NCBI GenBank assembly: GCA_019614645.1
Contig: JABWDB010000012.1
Location: 372,001-436,000, forward strand
Direction: 5' to 3'
From: Stratiolaelaps scimitus
Lineage: Eukaryota; Arthropoda; Arachnida; Mesostigmata; Laelapidae
DNA length: 64,000 bases
Shown here: positions 39,439-53,027 of the stretch, in pieces
How the letters are laid out: every line of letters begins with the position of its first letter
Position numbering within the stretch: position 1 is the stretch's first letter
The notes under the pieces: model-generated
Database searches by the model: none
Told to the model about the DNA's origin: nothing
Seen by the model: only the letters and a program-made list of their open reading frames with translations
Program-made: the position numbers and the translations under genes

Positions 39439-39440
<2 letters not shown>
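36956..39440. other. Noncoding stretch
   Basis: TA-rich at its start, then (GTT)n near 37430-37443, a CATT/CACT tetramer run at 37606-37628, and AT-rich DNA from 38.0 to 39.4 kb. The ORF at 39025-39504 extends into a TA repeat and has no recognisable motif. Confidence 0.4.

Positions 39441-39481
<41 letters not shown>
39441..39481. repeat. (TA)n microsatellite
   Basis: About 20 uninterrupted TA units. Confidence 0.97.
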
Positions 39482-39487
<6 letters not shown>

Positions 39488-42400
39488 CAATCATATCACC
39501 CTAACAAGCGAACGATATTGTTTCAGCCAACCCTCGGTGAGATATATGACGTGTCTGACAATCATCCGATTTTGGTAGCGAGCGCGTCATTCATCGATTC
39601 ACATAATCGATCCATCCCTTTTTTGTCCTGATATCTGATCAATGATCTGTCTCTCAATTGGGAATTGCCAAACTGATCCGTGTAGCGATCTATGGCTGCC
39701 GGTGGCCTCGGCAGCAGCTTCCTAATTACATTTATCTACAGTTTACAGCTTCCGATCAAAGTGAGATTCAGTAACAGCACACTTTTTGTCGACACACATC
39801 TGCTGCTGCTGCTGCTGACGTGGCTACTTGATTTGGTCAAAGTGCTCCGATGATCTGAGTAGAATAATAATAGTACAATTAAAAAATCACGAGCCAAATG
39901 TGGCCGTCTTTACTGCCGCCTTCACCGTTTCGGCCGCCACTTCTATCCTTCGGACTGTCGATGTTATAATTGTTCTAGCATTGATTATCACGTGCACACA
40001 TACAGCCCTATGCACATAAACAAACACGTACATTTGAAGAAACGGTCGACAATTCAAGAGATATTATAACGTGTTAGAATTATTAATGCGTATGTACCAT
40101 ATCTATGTTGTAGTAATACACGCACATATCATAATGGTGATGGTGGTGGCGGCGGCGGTGGCGGCCGCGGATAGCGGTGGCAGAAGAATCACGAAATATA
40201 TGGCGCCCATCTAAATTCGATAAAACGATCGTACGTTATATTATGTATACTATATCTAACCTACTATATATAAACATCTCGGCTGTCTCTCTCTCTCGGG
40301 CTCAAGACGTTGTATCCCTTTTTATACTTTGCATATCGATATACATTTAGTCTGATATTAGAGAGCCCCTTTCCGCGTGCTCAACTATGATACTTTGGCA
40401 GAAAGTTATTTGATTATTAAATTATGCCCCGACTGTAGCGCGTCAGTTCCAATCGTCAGTGATCCTATCGACTCTCCTTCCATCTAGTCCCGTCTTGCCG
40501 CGATCGTCGTCTACGGCGCCATACATTCGACACTTACCAGATTCGTCTTCTTCGTCTTCATCAGTTTCAACCGATCGGGTTTCTACTGATGGAATAATAA
40601 TAATAATAGTCCACTAGTAGTCGTAGTTCGCAGTAGTGGACGATGGTGATGCCGGCGGACGGAGTTACCACCGCCCACGAGTCGGCCTCCATCAGAATTT
40701 GGCGCCAGAACTTGCGAGCTTTTACTGACTTCTGCTGTCGTTGCCGTTCGTGTTAGTGATGGCGTCAACGTTGCTGGTGCTGCCGTTGCTCCACTGTCGT
40801 GATGTGTTGTTGATTGCTGTGGTATCGATGCTGTATTATCGGTAGCATTATTATATATGCTACCATTCCATTCGATCGACGACAACGCGAGCGTTCTCCT
40901 CGCGTGTGGCGTGTGGCTTTCCCTCGGCAGCGTGCACGGCTACGAATGGTTGAACAGTTGAGCCGGCGGCACCATTTAGCACATTTCGTTGTTATGGCAT
41001 ACTGACAGATACATACTGCTGTTGTTGTTATCGTCTCGACGGCTTAAAAACCGAAGAAGGATGGCTCCATCGTTACACATACGGTGCTGTTGTCTGGCTA
41101 TACAACATCTTTCTTTGCTGTGGAGTCCTGTAAATGTAAATCTAGTAGTGAACATCTTGAATTGCTGAACAGGAGCGATTTATGGCTTGGGTTCAAACGC
41201 TGCTGGACGTGGAGAATCTTTGGATTTATTTATCATGTTTCTTTATCTATGGATTCTCGCTAGCTACGTCAAGGTTGAAAAATATAGTAAAGGTGGTCCC
41301 GACATATCCTCGTAGTAATACCTAAAGGTTCAGAGTCGTGGCCTGTCACATAACGGAAACAGCTGAGAGTGAGCTCAAAGAACGTTTATATTTTTATCGT
41401 TGTCGAGCAGACTACGATTGTACTTACGTATCGTGGTATAAAGGTGAAGCTACAGATACGAATGATAGGGTCGCCAGAAAGAAAGTAATCTAATGAGCAT
41501 CACAGCGAGCCAAAAGGGTTACTGGATATACAAGTGTAAGTAAAGGTGAGTGAAGTCTACTATGCCATGGAGATTGTAGTCGATGATGACGCTCTTATGA
41601 ATGTCCCTGTAATGCCTTTGCATCTGTCTGTACGGACCGCTAATAATAATAATAATAATACTACATAATGATATACTCATGGATGTAAATATGGCACCGC
41701 GCAAATTTGGTTATGATGCATTGTCCACGGTTGAAATTAATGACGACCTTTGATGCGACCGTCGCCCAACGGTATTGGTGCATAGTAGCAGTGGTACTAC
41801 CACACCATTCCTGCTGCGGTTGCTCCTAAATCGATCTAAGTGAGGAAGGCCGAGTGATGCGTCGGTCTTCGTTTGTGTGGGCCACCCTAAGCATGGAGTC
41901 GTATATATATATATATATATAAAGAATTATAGCAATCAGTGTTGCAGCGTTTGAGTAGAGCGTGGAAATGGGCGTCGAATGGATCATCCTTGGACAGATA
42001 GAAAGTGATGGGTTTCTGCAGAAGGGATATAGTTAGCACATGGCAACATGGACAACGTTCGCATATATTTCGTGTGGCAAATGACTAAGAATAGGAAGAA
42101 CATAATGACAAGAATGAAGTCTAGTGGACCACATCATCATTATCATCATCATAACCAAAGTTCAACCGAGTGACGACGATAACACACAACCTGGTCACAC
42201 AGAGCGGTCTGACTGTCGGTCAGGGTAAAAGTGAAGTGAAGTATCCCCCGTGGGCATCAGCACCCACGTTATTATTATTATTGTTGTTGTTGTCAGAATT
42301 TGTTTCATTTTTTTCGTTCCGTCTCGAGAATGCTTTCGAAGCGGAATTATATTAGATAAATAAATATATATCAAATTAAAGTCACTAAGTACGTACTGCA

Positions 42401-45400
42401 CTGCATTACGATATATGATGTGTATATTTGTGTGCTTCAATATGCATACATACATATATTCAAGCTGCAAGCTTTACTAGACAGCCCGTATCGTAAACAC
42501 TTTAACATCTGATTCCGACCGTAAATAGAGCGTGGTATATCACACTCGATATTTTCGCAACTGTGCTTAACGGATGACCACCGAAGTGAGTCTATTATAC
42601 TACAATTAGCTTGTGTCCATCCATATCTACTGACCAGGCGACTCCTTTCGAAGATGCAACAATAATATTAATATGAGCTCCTATTAGTCGTCAGCATGAT
42701 TTACATAATATGTGTATGTGTATATATTCAAATATGTTTTTCTCGCAGTTGGTCTGTACCGTTTGTGGGCATTTCGTCAGTACCGCTTTGTGGCCTTGGC
42801 GTTAGTGGGCAAGGACTGTTTTCGCGATTGCGACGATACTTATTATTATTAAGAAGATGTCATTTATTAGATCACACACTGCGAGTAACCAACAACACTG
42901 CTGGTGGTTTCTGTTGTTTCATTGCTGTTGTTGTTATTGTTGTTGTTGTAGGAGAAGAGTTATTACCGTCTTCATTTGTTTGATGATGAGCAACAACCAA
43001 ACAGGGATCCGCACCGACCTTTATTTAGAACATTGTATTCAACGGTGAAAGCAACAAAGGACTCCGCCGAAAACCGGTTCATTGTTAAAATCACTACAAA
43101 CTACGGAGGTCATTTTGTCGGTTTGCCCTTTTCTGTGAAGCAATTGTAGCTGTGGATTACTGAATCGCAAGCGCTCTTCAGTGAAGACAAATGAAAATGC
43201 TGCTCAAGCTTAGTGACATGTGGCGTTGTCTCATTTAAAGCGTGAAGGACTGATTCAAATGGGAACAAGACGTAGCATGTCTGAAATGTATACATTTGCA
43301 ATATTGAAAAATTTAAGCCTGTTGCCTGTACTTCCTCGAAGGGTAAATATATGCATATAGATAATACATACAAATAAATGATTTTAAGACTAGAAATCGT
43401 CTTGGTCATTTGATTGCTCCAATCGTGCATGATGATACGTTAGAGCAAAAGTTGATATTAAACTGATACCGAAAATGAGTGATACGTTTGTTCTGGTAAC
43501 AGGGACGTATTGTACATACACACTGATTACTTGAACGGTTGACAAAACGAAAGTCAGTCGAACTCGGAATCATTAGTCAGGCGCTAGGGTCCTGGCACGA
43601 AGTTCACAGTGACACCATTTGTTGGCTGTAGACTATCGCCCTGACGGGTGCCATTTTCAGGGTCGTTAACGCTAACGGAACACGGAGTCATATAATTGAC
43701 TAAAATTCAATTACCTTCTATAGTTTAGATACATTTGATGTGGCAACGGATCAGGACCTTATTTGTAACTGGATTATTTGTTAGAATTTATTCATGACTC
43801 TGATATATACAATATCTATTCATCTGTTTAATATCCGATAATATCAATGTAGCGATTGATCGGGTCGATATTTCGTTGGATCAGACTGCAGTTTTTCGAG
43901 GTTGAATTCTTAGTCAAGCCAGAAATAATGCTTGGCCAGTCTGTAGAAAATAAAATGTATCATATTTTTAACTACTATTATAAAATATCTTCAAGATCTT
44001 CCTACCACTAAACTTATACAATCGCATCATCAAATTGAAACTTCACGTCAGAAGTCATTGTTACACGAAATATTTCTTCATTTAATCCAAAGGTAGTTCG
44101 TCTGCCATCTGACCAACGTGTTATGATGAGTAGTTTTAATATATAATACAATACTTGCCAGTGTATTCTCAAATTTTGACGGACACTTTTCAAAACAGTT
44201 ACGGTGACCTTTCGTCACACCAACGTTGTGAGAAAGGATAATGATTTAGTGTATCATTAAATCATGATAATAGTCGGATGGACGAACTTAACACTATTGG
44301 TCGTTGCGCACTTTTCTGATTCGTCCATTGAAAGCATCGACCGGCGAAGCGACAGACCGTGTCCTAGCGACTAACTTATTCATCCACTAGCTAAGCTATG
44401 AAATGGCTAAGCTTGTGACTGCAGGCTTGCTGTATAGACCTGTCGACCTATGCATTGAGTGGATAGGCGTTATCAAGGGGACATCATCAGCGACAGCGAT
44501 TTGTAACAGCCGGACACCATGAACAGCTTTAAACACCTCCCTAGCCACGTTCATATCCCATAAAAATCGAGGCTAGCCTGCCCCAAGTTGACGGGAGGCG
44601 GCCTCTGGCCACACAGAACTTCGAGTGCTAAATAGCACAATACACGGTGGTGTAATGACAGACGACCTTCCTGCTTCTTCTGGCTGTGCAGTAGTTAAAA
44701 AGAGGCATTAGCCATGAATCTGGAGGTTGGACACAGAATCGTTCGGTGTCGAACTGTCAAATGCGACTTCGTTTTCTTCCTTCAGCTCGTTATACAAATT
44801 TAACACTATACAATAACTTAGTTTCTTTTTTTGGTGCTGTTGTTGAACTGTCAACCGGTGGCACCATGTGTTAGCGAATCTTCATGATTGAGAAATACAC
44901 TGCTACGATGATCCAACTCTACCTTCAATAGTATCAGGTAAAAGGTGGCTTCTAGCAGTAAACGTTTGTCAGTTTCACCTTTAGCTTTTTTTTTCAGAAC
45001 ATACTAATTTTTATTCAAACATACATTTAGCTTTGCTACTGCTAGGAACGAGAATATTCTAGAGAATAGCAGAGGCTGATTAAAAAGGAAATGCAAAAGG
45101 CGGAAGCACCTGTCAGGGGCGTTTTTGAGGATGAACAACAATCGGTACCAAGCATGTTTAAGTTAGATCAGATCTATCTATGGACGGTGCTAGAAGAAAA
45201 AGGTGTAGTGTAAATGATATTTGTTGATGTCTGCCCATTTGCAAGTTTCTTGTTTTGCTGACATATACTTTCTCGTTAGTTCTTTTTACAATTATACGCG
45301 TTTGTTTAGTGCCTATATTATTTAGTGCGCAGTAAGAAGATAAAGCATAGGAATAGTTCGATACATTTTAGAATTCTTAATCCTTAAGCTTTTTGTATTC

Positions 45401-46687
45401 AACTAGAGCTCAATCGACTTTGATGTGTGATTAGTGCCATTGATTTTTCTGTTACCGTTCTGGAGGTATGGCCAGACTAACCTAGTTAGAGCACGATTCG
45501 CCGTACGCTAACCAATTCCGAAGAACCATTGATTACAGTTGAAACGAAATGCCGTATACGGTCACTTTTAAAGCTGAAGTTATCGGACGAGTGGATCGGG
45601 GACCCGAGGGCACCACCTCATACAAACACAGATATTTCTACCCGCAGTGTGTAAACGCCTGATGGTTGAATATACCTCGGCCGAATTATAATTATACCAA
45701 TGATAACAGTACACTATACCCACCTTCTTTACAATGTGGCCCTGCTCTAACGGTCATTTTGAAATGACAATATCCTGTAACAGTGGTGATGGTGGCGGAG
45801 GTGGCCGCTATTGTGGTTGATGTTCTTATTGTAGTGTCATTCATTTGGTGCCGTTGATGAAAATCACTGTCCGTGGGCATGTCTCTGGGGGAATTCAGCC
45901 TTTGAGGTGTTCGTGTATGCGTCAACAGAATGGAATACATATATCGGTGACTGTGGCGCTCGCCGAAATTTGTTTGTAAAAATTGCTACAGTCGGGGGAA
46001 GCTTGCATACGTTTTGCAAAAATGACAGCTGGGCCAAAATATCGACATAGCTAAATTTTCTTTGTCCACATTATTATTTTTATTCTTATAGGGTTGTTCA
46101 CTGAAAATGTCGTTGATGACCACCATTTACAGAAACCTGCTTTCTGTGCAATTTAGCTTTAATCACGTTAAAATGTTTCATCAGAACGATCTTGTTTACT
46201 TCTCTCGTTCCGGGAGACTTTCTCATTACACTAATACCCCTCAACGCCTCCGCTTTTGACATGATGAGCCAACGCTTGATTTCATATATTGTACAGTAAT
46301 ATGTTGTTTTTCAATAACCAACCTCTTGGTAGGACGCACGACCAGAAGCGTCCAGTAGTAGCAGTAGTTGTGCTAACAACACTCGTCTCGATCCTTGTCC
46401 GTTGTCTGACGGTCCATTGCCGACTGGAGGTAGACGGCTGACTCGCTGTTCGTTCGTGACAACGCTCGAATGCAGTGCGATACGGGCGTGGCTATGTCTG
46501 TAGCTGCTGTCGTATTCGGGGGATTAGGCCAACTGTGTACGCTAACCAGAGCGCTTTCGTTTGAGTTGGTAAATCGTCATCACTGAAGGAGTCAGACCAC
46601 GAACGGCTGTAACTGGAGAGACCAGAGGAGGTCGAGATCACTGGGGCAATGAGGTGACCTCGTCGTGCTCATGTTTAGGCACGATGC
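39482..46687. other. Noncoding stretch with triplet repeats
   Basis: Holds (CTG)n at 39800-39817, GGT/GGC units at 40135-40170, (TAA)n at 40593-40609 and 41640-41660, (TA)n at 41902-41921, ATT/GTT at 42268-42295 and GTT at 42924-42949. From 43.4 to 45.7 kb hardly any ORF exceeds 60 codons. The part from 46.32 to 46.69 kb has more CpG and precedes the candidate exon, so it may be its promoter/5' UTR. Confidence 0.4.
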
Positions 46688-46888
46688 ATGTCCGAAAATG
46701 GATCTATTCTCAACGATTCTCTTCCAGTCGTCGTTCGTCGACATAGCCAGCAATGGGGCCAGACGATAGCGGCAGGCAATCAGGTCACCGAAGGCAATTT
46801 ACACGGATTATTATCAGATTCAAGGGAGAACAACTTAACAGATTACGAACTAAACTATACCACACTGCACTACTTAACGCCATCAATC
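46688..46888 (+). CDS. Candidate first coding exon of an unidentified gene
   Basis: An ATG at 46688 opens 67 codons that end exactly at ATC|GTAAGTCC, a consensus splice donor (46889). An in-frame TAG lies three codons upstream, so the exon would begin here or start with 5' UTR. The peptide begins MSENGSILNDSLPVVVRRHS, is polar, and has no signal peptide, membrane segment or known domain. It ends in phase 0. It does not join in frame to the GAS2-like start exon, whose acceptor leads to an early stop in that phase, so it would belong to a different transcript. The start context is weak (T at -3) and an out-of-frame ATG overlaps four bases earlier. It could be chance. Confidence 0.27.
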
Positions 46889-47539
46889 GTAAGTCCATCC
46901 CAATTGGACGCGGCAGTGGGGCTGGTGACCCAATAGCTTCTATTTTAGCTATTGTATTATACCGGCTGCGATCAATGCTTTGGTTTCTGCTGGAATTGGC
47001 TATTTCTGGTCAGTCTATGATTGCTCATAGAGCGATACAACACAAGACGACGCACGAGCACACATACACACACAAACAGGGTTCAATCGAACTATGTCTT
47101 CCGCGCGCCGGTTGGTGAATATAGCCAATACAGAGACCGAACTTTGTATGCAACAATCGACTACCACTCACAGATAGAAATGCCGGCGCGGTTCATATTT
47201 ACACATAGAGACAACTCTCTAGGCGAATGAGTCCATGGTTTGAAGTCGTCTGAAAGTTGAAAAATCAAAGCTTCGATTATTGCCGCTGTTCTTCCAAAAT
47301 TCGTGGTATTGCGGTTCAGGCAACTAAAACTTCACCTACATTGTTACAGTCGATGAACTCTGTCAGTATGCCAGTATTGATGGGAGATATTTCATACAAG
47401 AAATTATTTGTAGACGAATCAGCTCTTCTGCTAAACAACTATGAAGTCACCCTATTGAAAACAGCATAACTCTCCCTCACTCGGTCAAGAAAGTTAGTGA
47501 ACAAATACGGGGTCTATCCAGTATTCACAACTTGAATGC

Positions 47540-47572
<33 letters not shown>

Positions 47573-48966
47573 ATGTATACATATGTAATATTTTTGGTTG
47601 CAAAATGTTAGTTCGAGTTGGCTTCGAACTAACATTTTGTGCTTTTAGGTTATTTTTGCAAAGAAAACGGTTTTATGAAAGTTTATCTCTCTATATATAT
47701 ATATATACCAAACCGCGTATTTTCTCTCAATGAGGATTATTTTAATGAAATATAATAACTTTGGGACAAGATATCGATACCGAAGCTTGGATAAGATTAT
47801 TTAAGCAGGGTACAATTAGACAAGCGCTAAATGAGATGTGTTGGGTACATATACTCACTTTGAAATATCAAATTGCCCGCATTTTCTAAAGAACTTAACC
47901 TACTTGAGTTTCAAGCCAGAAGGCTCCTCGGTACGAGATAATACTGCGCGTGTGCCGACGCGCGAGTATCATAGCCGAGCATAGTCTCAAGGATGGCTAA
48001 GTATTCGACGTTACCCTGGTCGATGATCTCATCCTCGGACTGATATTTATACACCAGTGTGTAAATACGATAATGGCGTTAGTCAGGGACGTCTTTGGTA
48101 TCGACATCTCCACCCAACCGCTAACAGTTTTCATCACCACATGTTGTGATCCGTCTCGGTGTGCCCCGTCACGATCATCATCATCTTATCAGGCCCTATC
48201 TGACGACACCAATAAATCGGATGCTGCCGTTCTCATCGCTTCCGGGTTACGATGCTGCTTTATCTTCTTTACGGCCAACGTTTCTGTGTGATAAACTGAT
48301 ACAATCAGTGTACTTGCGGTTTATTAATAAACTTCGTTTGTTATCATGATAGTGGTGGTCGTTCTAGATAGCAAGGTTAGTTACATATATTAGTTAATGA
48401 CCAGTATCACAGTTCTTGCCTAGACATCTCGTAATAAGTACTGTTCTAAATAGAAGTACGTCCATAGCAACGTTTATGGAACCGATTTGGGCTATCGAAA
48501 AATTGCAGATTAGCGTGCGATTGGTTATCCGTAAATGTGAGTGAGTGAGTGAATGTGTCTGTCGACTGTACATTTTCGTGATGAGCACAATTCAGGAATC
48601 AGTTCAAGAACGTGATACATTTTGTGTCCTCTCGGTGATGCTGTCGGATGTCTGATCTTGAGTGAAGTTGTGGATACTTCCTTTTTTCTCACCGGTGGTT
48701 CAGACAACTTAAAGATAACCCTAAGAAAGTGTTGGGATGGGATTTTTGGTAAAAGAAAATTCAATGTTGTTAAAAATAGCTGCTCTATCAGGAAACTATT
48801 GCACACTCGAGTAGCAGGCGCATGAGACTATAGGTTCAAACAGTGTGTGAGCGAGCTTTTTGTCTAATTAACTTATTTGTTGAGTTGCTAGCAATGCACA
48901 CAACAATAATAGAGTTATTATTTAATTATAAAAGTGGGCGATAGTTTATTGTCTGATTATAAGTCG
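46889..48966. other. Noncoding stretch with TA tracts
   Basis: Two TA-rich tracts (about 47539-47580 and 47691-47706) bracket a perfect hairpin. An ORF at 47257-47469 (+) is mildly protein-like without a known motif. No other signal is recognised. Confidence 0.4.
47601..47639. repeat. Perfect inverted repeat, 16 bp arms, 7 nt loop
   Basis: CAAAATGTTAGTTCGA (47601-47616) and its exact reverse complement (47624-47639) flank GTTGGCT. It sits between two TA microsatellites. Confidence 0.96.
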
Positions 48967-49458
48967 TTACTCGTTGGTGTCATCCAACAGCAGTTGAACT
49001 TCTGTCGCAGGAGTGAGCTCCGGCAAAATACTGATGCCTGAGTCCCCCCACTCCCACATTCGTTTATTAAACTGCTGAAATCTGATGATGTCATACTGAT
49101 ATACCCCACGAAAGACATCTTCAGCCATCACTTCTCAGACGGCTGAACTGCTCATACGCATGAACGATGTCAGCCAGTCAGTTATTATGATATGAGTTCG
49201 ATCTTGCCCTCTCCCACGCAGGACGAACAGGAAACATGTGCACGTATACACCAATTTTATGCCGAATTGACGCAATGCCACCGTTGGTTGTGAGTACGAC
49301 ATGTTCGGCAGATCCGGCGTGACAATGTCGAAGGCCAGCCGTCTTGTGTATCTGATTTGATCATATTGGTGTCTGATGATCCGACGCAGCAGTTCGGATG
49401 GTATTGGAAACGCATGCGTACCAGACGTAAACGCTGATCAGTCATCATAAGCATCCAT
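48967..49458 (-). pseudogene. Decayed ORF C, about 164 codons, unknown protein
   Basis: On the - strand one frame runs from an ATG (49456-49458) to TAA (48967-48969). It is interrupted only by TGA at 49438-49440 and TGA at 49135-49137, with no frameshift. Between them the sequence looks like real protein: FPIPSELLRRIIRHQYDQIR near the N-terminus, a central IKLVYTCTCFLFVLRGRG segment, and a C-terminus with MWEWGDSGISILPELTP ending in the acidic LLLDDTNE. I recognise no family. With relics A, B and D it may derive from an endogenised virus or a large transposon; a dead host gene copy is also possible. No introns are apparent. Confidence 0.45.
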
Positions 49459-52400
49459 CAAACTGCGTGAGGGGTCAGTTTTTGCAAAACAAGCAAATTT
49501 TTTCAAGCGAATTCAGCTGGCTAGCTTAGTATTAGCGCATGGTGGCAGGGTGTGTTACGGATTCTATGATTACGGCAAGTGATTACCAATCCATTAGAAT
49601 ACATATACACGTCTATAGTCTTCATGCCCAGATTGTACAGGGTGGAAGCCATGCCGTGCAAACGGTTGCTTCCTGCTGCTGCTGCCTTTGCTGCTGCTGT
49701 TGCCGCTACTACAATTGATACCACCACTTCTGGGTTCTAGTATAAAATGCATATCATGAACGATCAGCCAGTGAGCCACTGAACAACTGTGTATTTTTTA
49801 ACTAATTTATTGTAGCTGTATGTCTTGATATATGAAACGCTCTACGTGCAAGTAATTACTAAGCTTAAGTTACATCTTAAGTATCCAATATGAACTGATA
49901 AACTTTACATTGTCTCAGCTGGCTTGACACTTTGTGCGGCTTGATTTGATGTGTGGACCAATTTAAGGTATTATGAATTTGAAACGAATGTTCGATTCGT
50001 TCAGGTTCGATAGAGCTGGCAACTTCTTATATAATATAAGAAGGGGGGGGGAGGGGAGGGGTCAGATGGAGCACCAAGATGAACAAACGTACTTCATCAA
50101 AAAAAAACTACTTCATCTATTCGACTTGTAAAGCTTCCATCCGCTTCTTCCACTTCTGATGTTACCGGTTTGTCGTTTTTGTTTTAGGCATCCTCAGGAA
50201 TCCATACTGCCATCTCCTACTGTCTGCGCTCTTCAGAGGTCGGCGTGCCTCCAGAGTCGATTCGTGCTTCGGGAGAATTTCACAATTTCTCGCTAATAAA
50301 CTGTTGCTTGTCTGTTGTAGCGTTTCGTTACAAGTCAGACATACGTATAGCACAGCAGCGTGCATCTGACATATCCCCCTACTTAAAACATCCACTACTC
50401 CGTCGCGTGCTCTTGGCTCGTGATGCCAGAAGCCATTAAAATTCCTCTTATTGTCTGGACGAACGTGCTGATTCAGCAATTGTTTCGATGTGCTTTCATT
50501 ACCGCGCATCTGGCTTTATTTTTTTCTAGCTTGCCTTGAGTTTCACCTGCTTAATGTGCTGCGTATATGGGACAGGCGATTTAGTCCATAGAACCGCACT
50601 TGTATGCTTTGGACAAAGCAGTGTTAGAATCTGTAAAGTGATTTCGGATTCGTATAGGTCAAGTTCTCAGCTAGCCGACAAATAGCGCACAATTGGTATC
50701 TTGTTCTACGAGACTACAAGGGGTCGAGGAGGGGGGAGGGATTCTTAGATATGAATTCATTCGACAGATCCACTGACTTCTCAAAAATAATCGTGTGCTG
50801 TTGTTGTCTATTGTTGAATAGATGGCAAGTATTCTTCTCAGGTATGATTTTCCTCGTCTCACTTTTTCACCTTTCGATATGCACAGGACAATACAAAGAA
50901 CCAAATGATGCTGTTCTGGCTACTTGACCCTGTAAAGATATCATTCACTCGTTGCAGTGGCTAAGATAAACAAAGAAACATCTGGTATCTGTGTTAGGCA
51001 TTCCATTGCTGCATGTAACTTGTTAAAAAGCTACACCGATTAGACTGTCCACTCTATCATGAAGACAATGTTATCTGGTGGTTGGGAGTGATTTGCGTTC
51101 TGCAAAGACTTGGCATAGTGAGATACATCGAGGCTACCAGTAACTGCGTCATATCCAGTCAATATCGATAGGCGCGAATCTTGAGCTGTGAGATTGTTAT
51201 TAGCTCATGGATATGTAAATGTTACTATTCGCTCGAGTGGATTGGAAATCATGATTACTATTTTAGCTCGGTATATATGTAGATGCCTTATTAGCCAGAT
51301 ATGAGACCGTTGACAATATTTGGAGCCTCTGCGAACTGAACTCATTTTCAATATTTGCCGGCTTTTAGTTTGATCTGCACTGATGCAAAAGCTTTTGAAG
51401 CTCGCTTTTATTGATTCAATGTTTGTCTTACACAATATTACAGATATTTAAAGATGTATTTCTCTATGGGGTCGAATTAAACTGAAGTCACCCTTGCCTC
51501 CGAGGATTTGTCCGTTGTAAACCACCATTGGTAAACGGCGTGCACCATCTCCGTTTCTTCTCTCTCCATTCTTCCGTTTTCCGTTCTTCTTCTACTAGAG
51601 GGAAAATTATCCAACGACAATCACATCAGTCACAACGGCATTTGGTCGACGTTTTATTCTGCTACTTTTTTTATTTCTTGGTGTCAATCGCATATTCTCA
51701 GACTAGCAACGTGACACGGATGAGGCTGTGCTAACAAAGACGCGCAGAAGGTCTCGGCCACATCGCGCCCAGGTCAACGGCGGCTGCTAGAAAGGAAGAA
51801 AAATCACGGCCATATGACTACACCAGGCGCTTAAACCGCTGCGGGAACGCTATGCCACTGCTCCAGAGAATCATGTAAATGGGCTGGCTGGCTGGCGGTC
51901 TTTCGATGGATAGTATTAGCGTCTCCGCAGCTGCTGCAGAACAAACGGTATCGCCGGCCGCATCATCATAACTCATAATAATAATAATAATCAAGTCGTG
52001 GGTCGGGACTGAATGTTTTGGGATTTCGTCTTTTTGTCGTCGTTTCTATTTTTTGAAAAAAAAGTAGGAAATCTATCTGTGCCTATGCACCGGTGGTATA
52101 TCTAAGGACTGCGTAATATATACGCGTCTCAGTTATCAATTTTACCTGAGGAGGTGAACGCCGCTTACCGAGTGCCTTATCGGAGTGGGTAAGAATGGTG
52201 AAAGTTTAGATGACACCGTGCACGGTCAGCGTGCGAAGGCTATTTGGTCGCCTCGAGTCAGCAAACTCGAATTAACTGAACTCTTCGTATATAGGCGCGG
52301 TTACAAATTGTATATATCTGTTACATTATACACCGAAAAGATCGAAAAGTAAGAACGCAACGGGAAAAAAGCGAAGAATATGAAGTTTCAAGTTACAAAG

Positions 52401-52939
52401 GTTATAGTGTTTGAAGCCTATCTCGCTTTCTCTCTCAAGATATATACCTATATATATATATATATATGGCTTTGGACAACGTATATGTGTCTGTAACAAT
52501 TCATTAAAGGGACGTGGAGCGAACATAGCACAAGAAGAGAAAGACAAAACTCGTGAGTGACTATTTTGAGATCGCTCTATAAAAGTCAGGGGCCTCTCGC
52601 CGCATCAACCGAACTCGTGGCTTTTACAAGTCAGTTTTTCATCGTAGGCCGCCCTTTGGTGCTTCAGTATGGGGTTGTCGACAAGCGATGTTCCTGTGTT
52701 TTTTTACCTAAGGTCCCTATTCATCGGCCTGCAACAGTGGCGGGCCTCTTTTTAATGCTCTGTTTATTCTATCAAGCTCACGTTGTTTTTTTCAAATAAG
52801 GAAACTCCCGGCTAATATTTGCGCATGACAAATGGTAGCTCGACGAAATGCCGCGAAGAACCGAAAATATAGCAGGATGACTTGGCCAAAAGTCATCAAT
52901 GCATTCTATTTATGTAGTCTTTTTATAGTCTGTCCTGAA
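49459..52939. other. Noncoding stretch
   Basis: CAG/GCT triplets at about 49674-49710, a small palindrome CTTCTTATATAATATAAGAAG at 50023-50043 followed at once by a G-rich run (50044-50060), (TAA)n at 51974-51991, and TA at 52446-52467. A 115-codon - strand ORF (50162-50509) is open but has no recognisable motif. Confidence 0.4.
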
Positions 52940-53027
52940 CTACCTACATATAAGAGAGCTTAAGCATTGTAAAATTGCAGCTCCTTTAATAAACCAATAA
53001 ACATTTACCATTTTACCATTTACCTAT
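52940..53027 (+). mobile_element. 3' end of a second non-LTR retrotransposon copy
   Basis: The stretch GCTTAAGCATTGTAAAATTG followed by CAGCTCC and AATAAAC matches, with few differences, the last part of the element at 0.63-2.53 kb. It ends in ATTTACCATTTTACCATTTACC, a short degenerate tandem like the 3' tails of CR1/L2-type elements. Upstream sequence (52557-52939) is not clearly alignable to the first copy by eye, so the 5' truncation point is uncertain. Confidence 0.55.

Noticed and set aside
45060..45220. Short + strand reading (KKEMQKAEAPVRGVFEDEQQ) faintly like the region after FLYWCH domains in some transposon proteins
   Set aside because: Only about 45 codons, no zinc-finger residues seen, and similarity judged from memory alone.
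48967..49458. Mitochondrial insertion with TGA read as tryptophan
   Set aside because: The sequence is not AT-rich like arthropod mitochondrial genes, and the other relics nearby also contain TAG and TAA stops.
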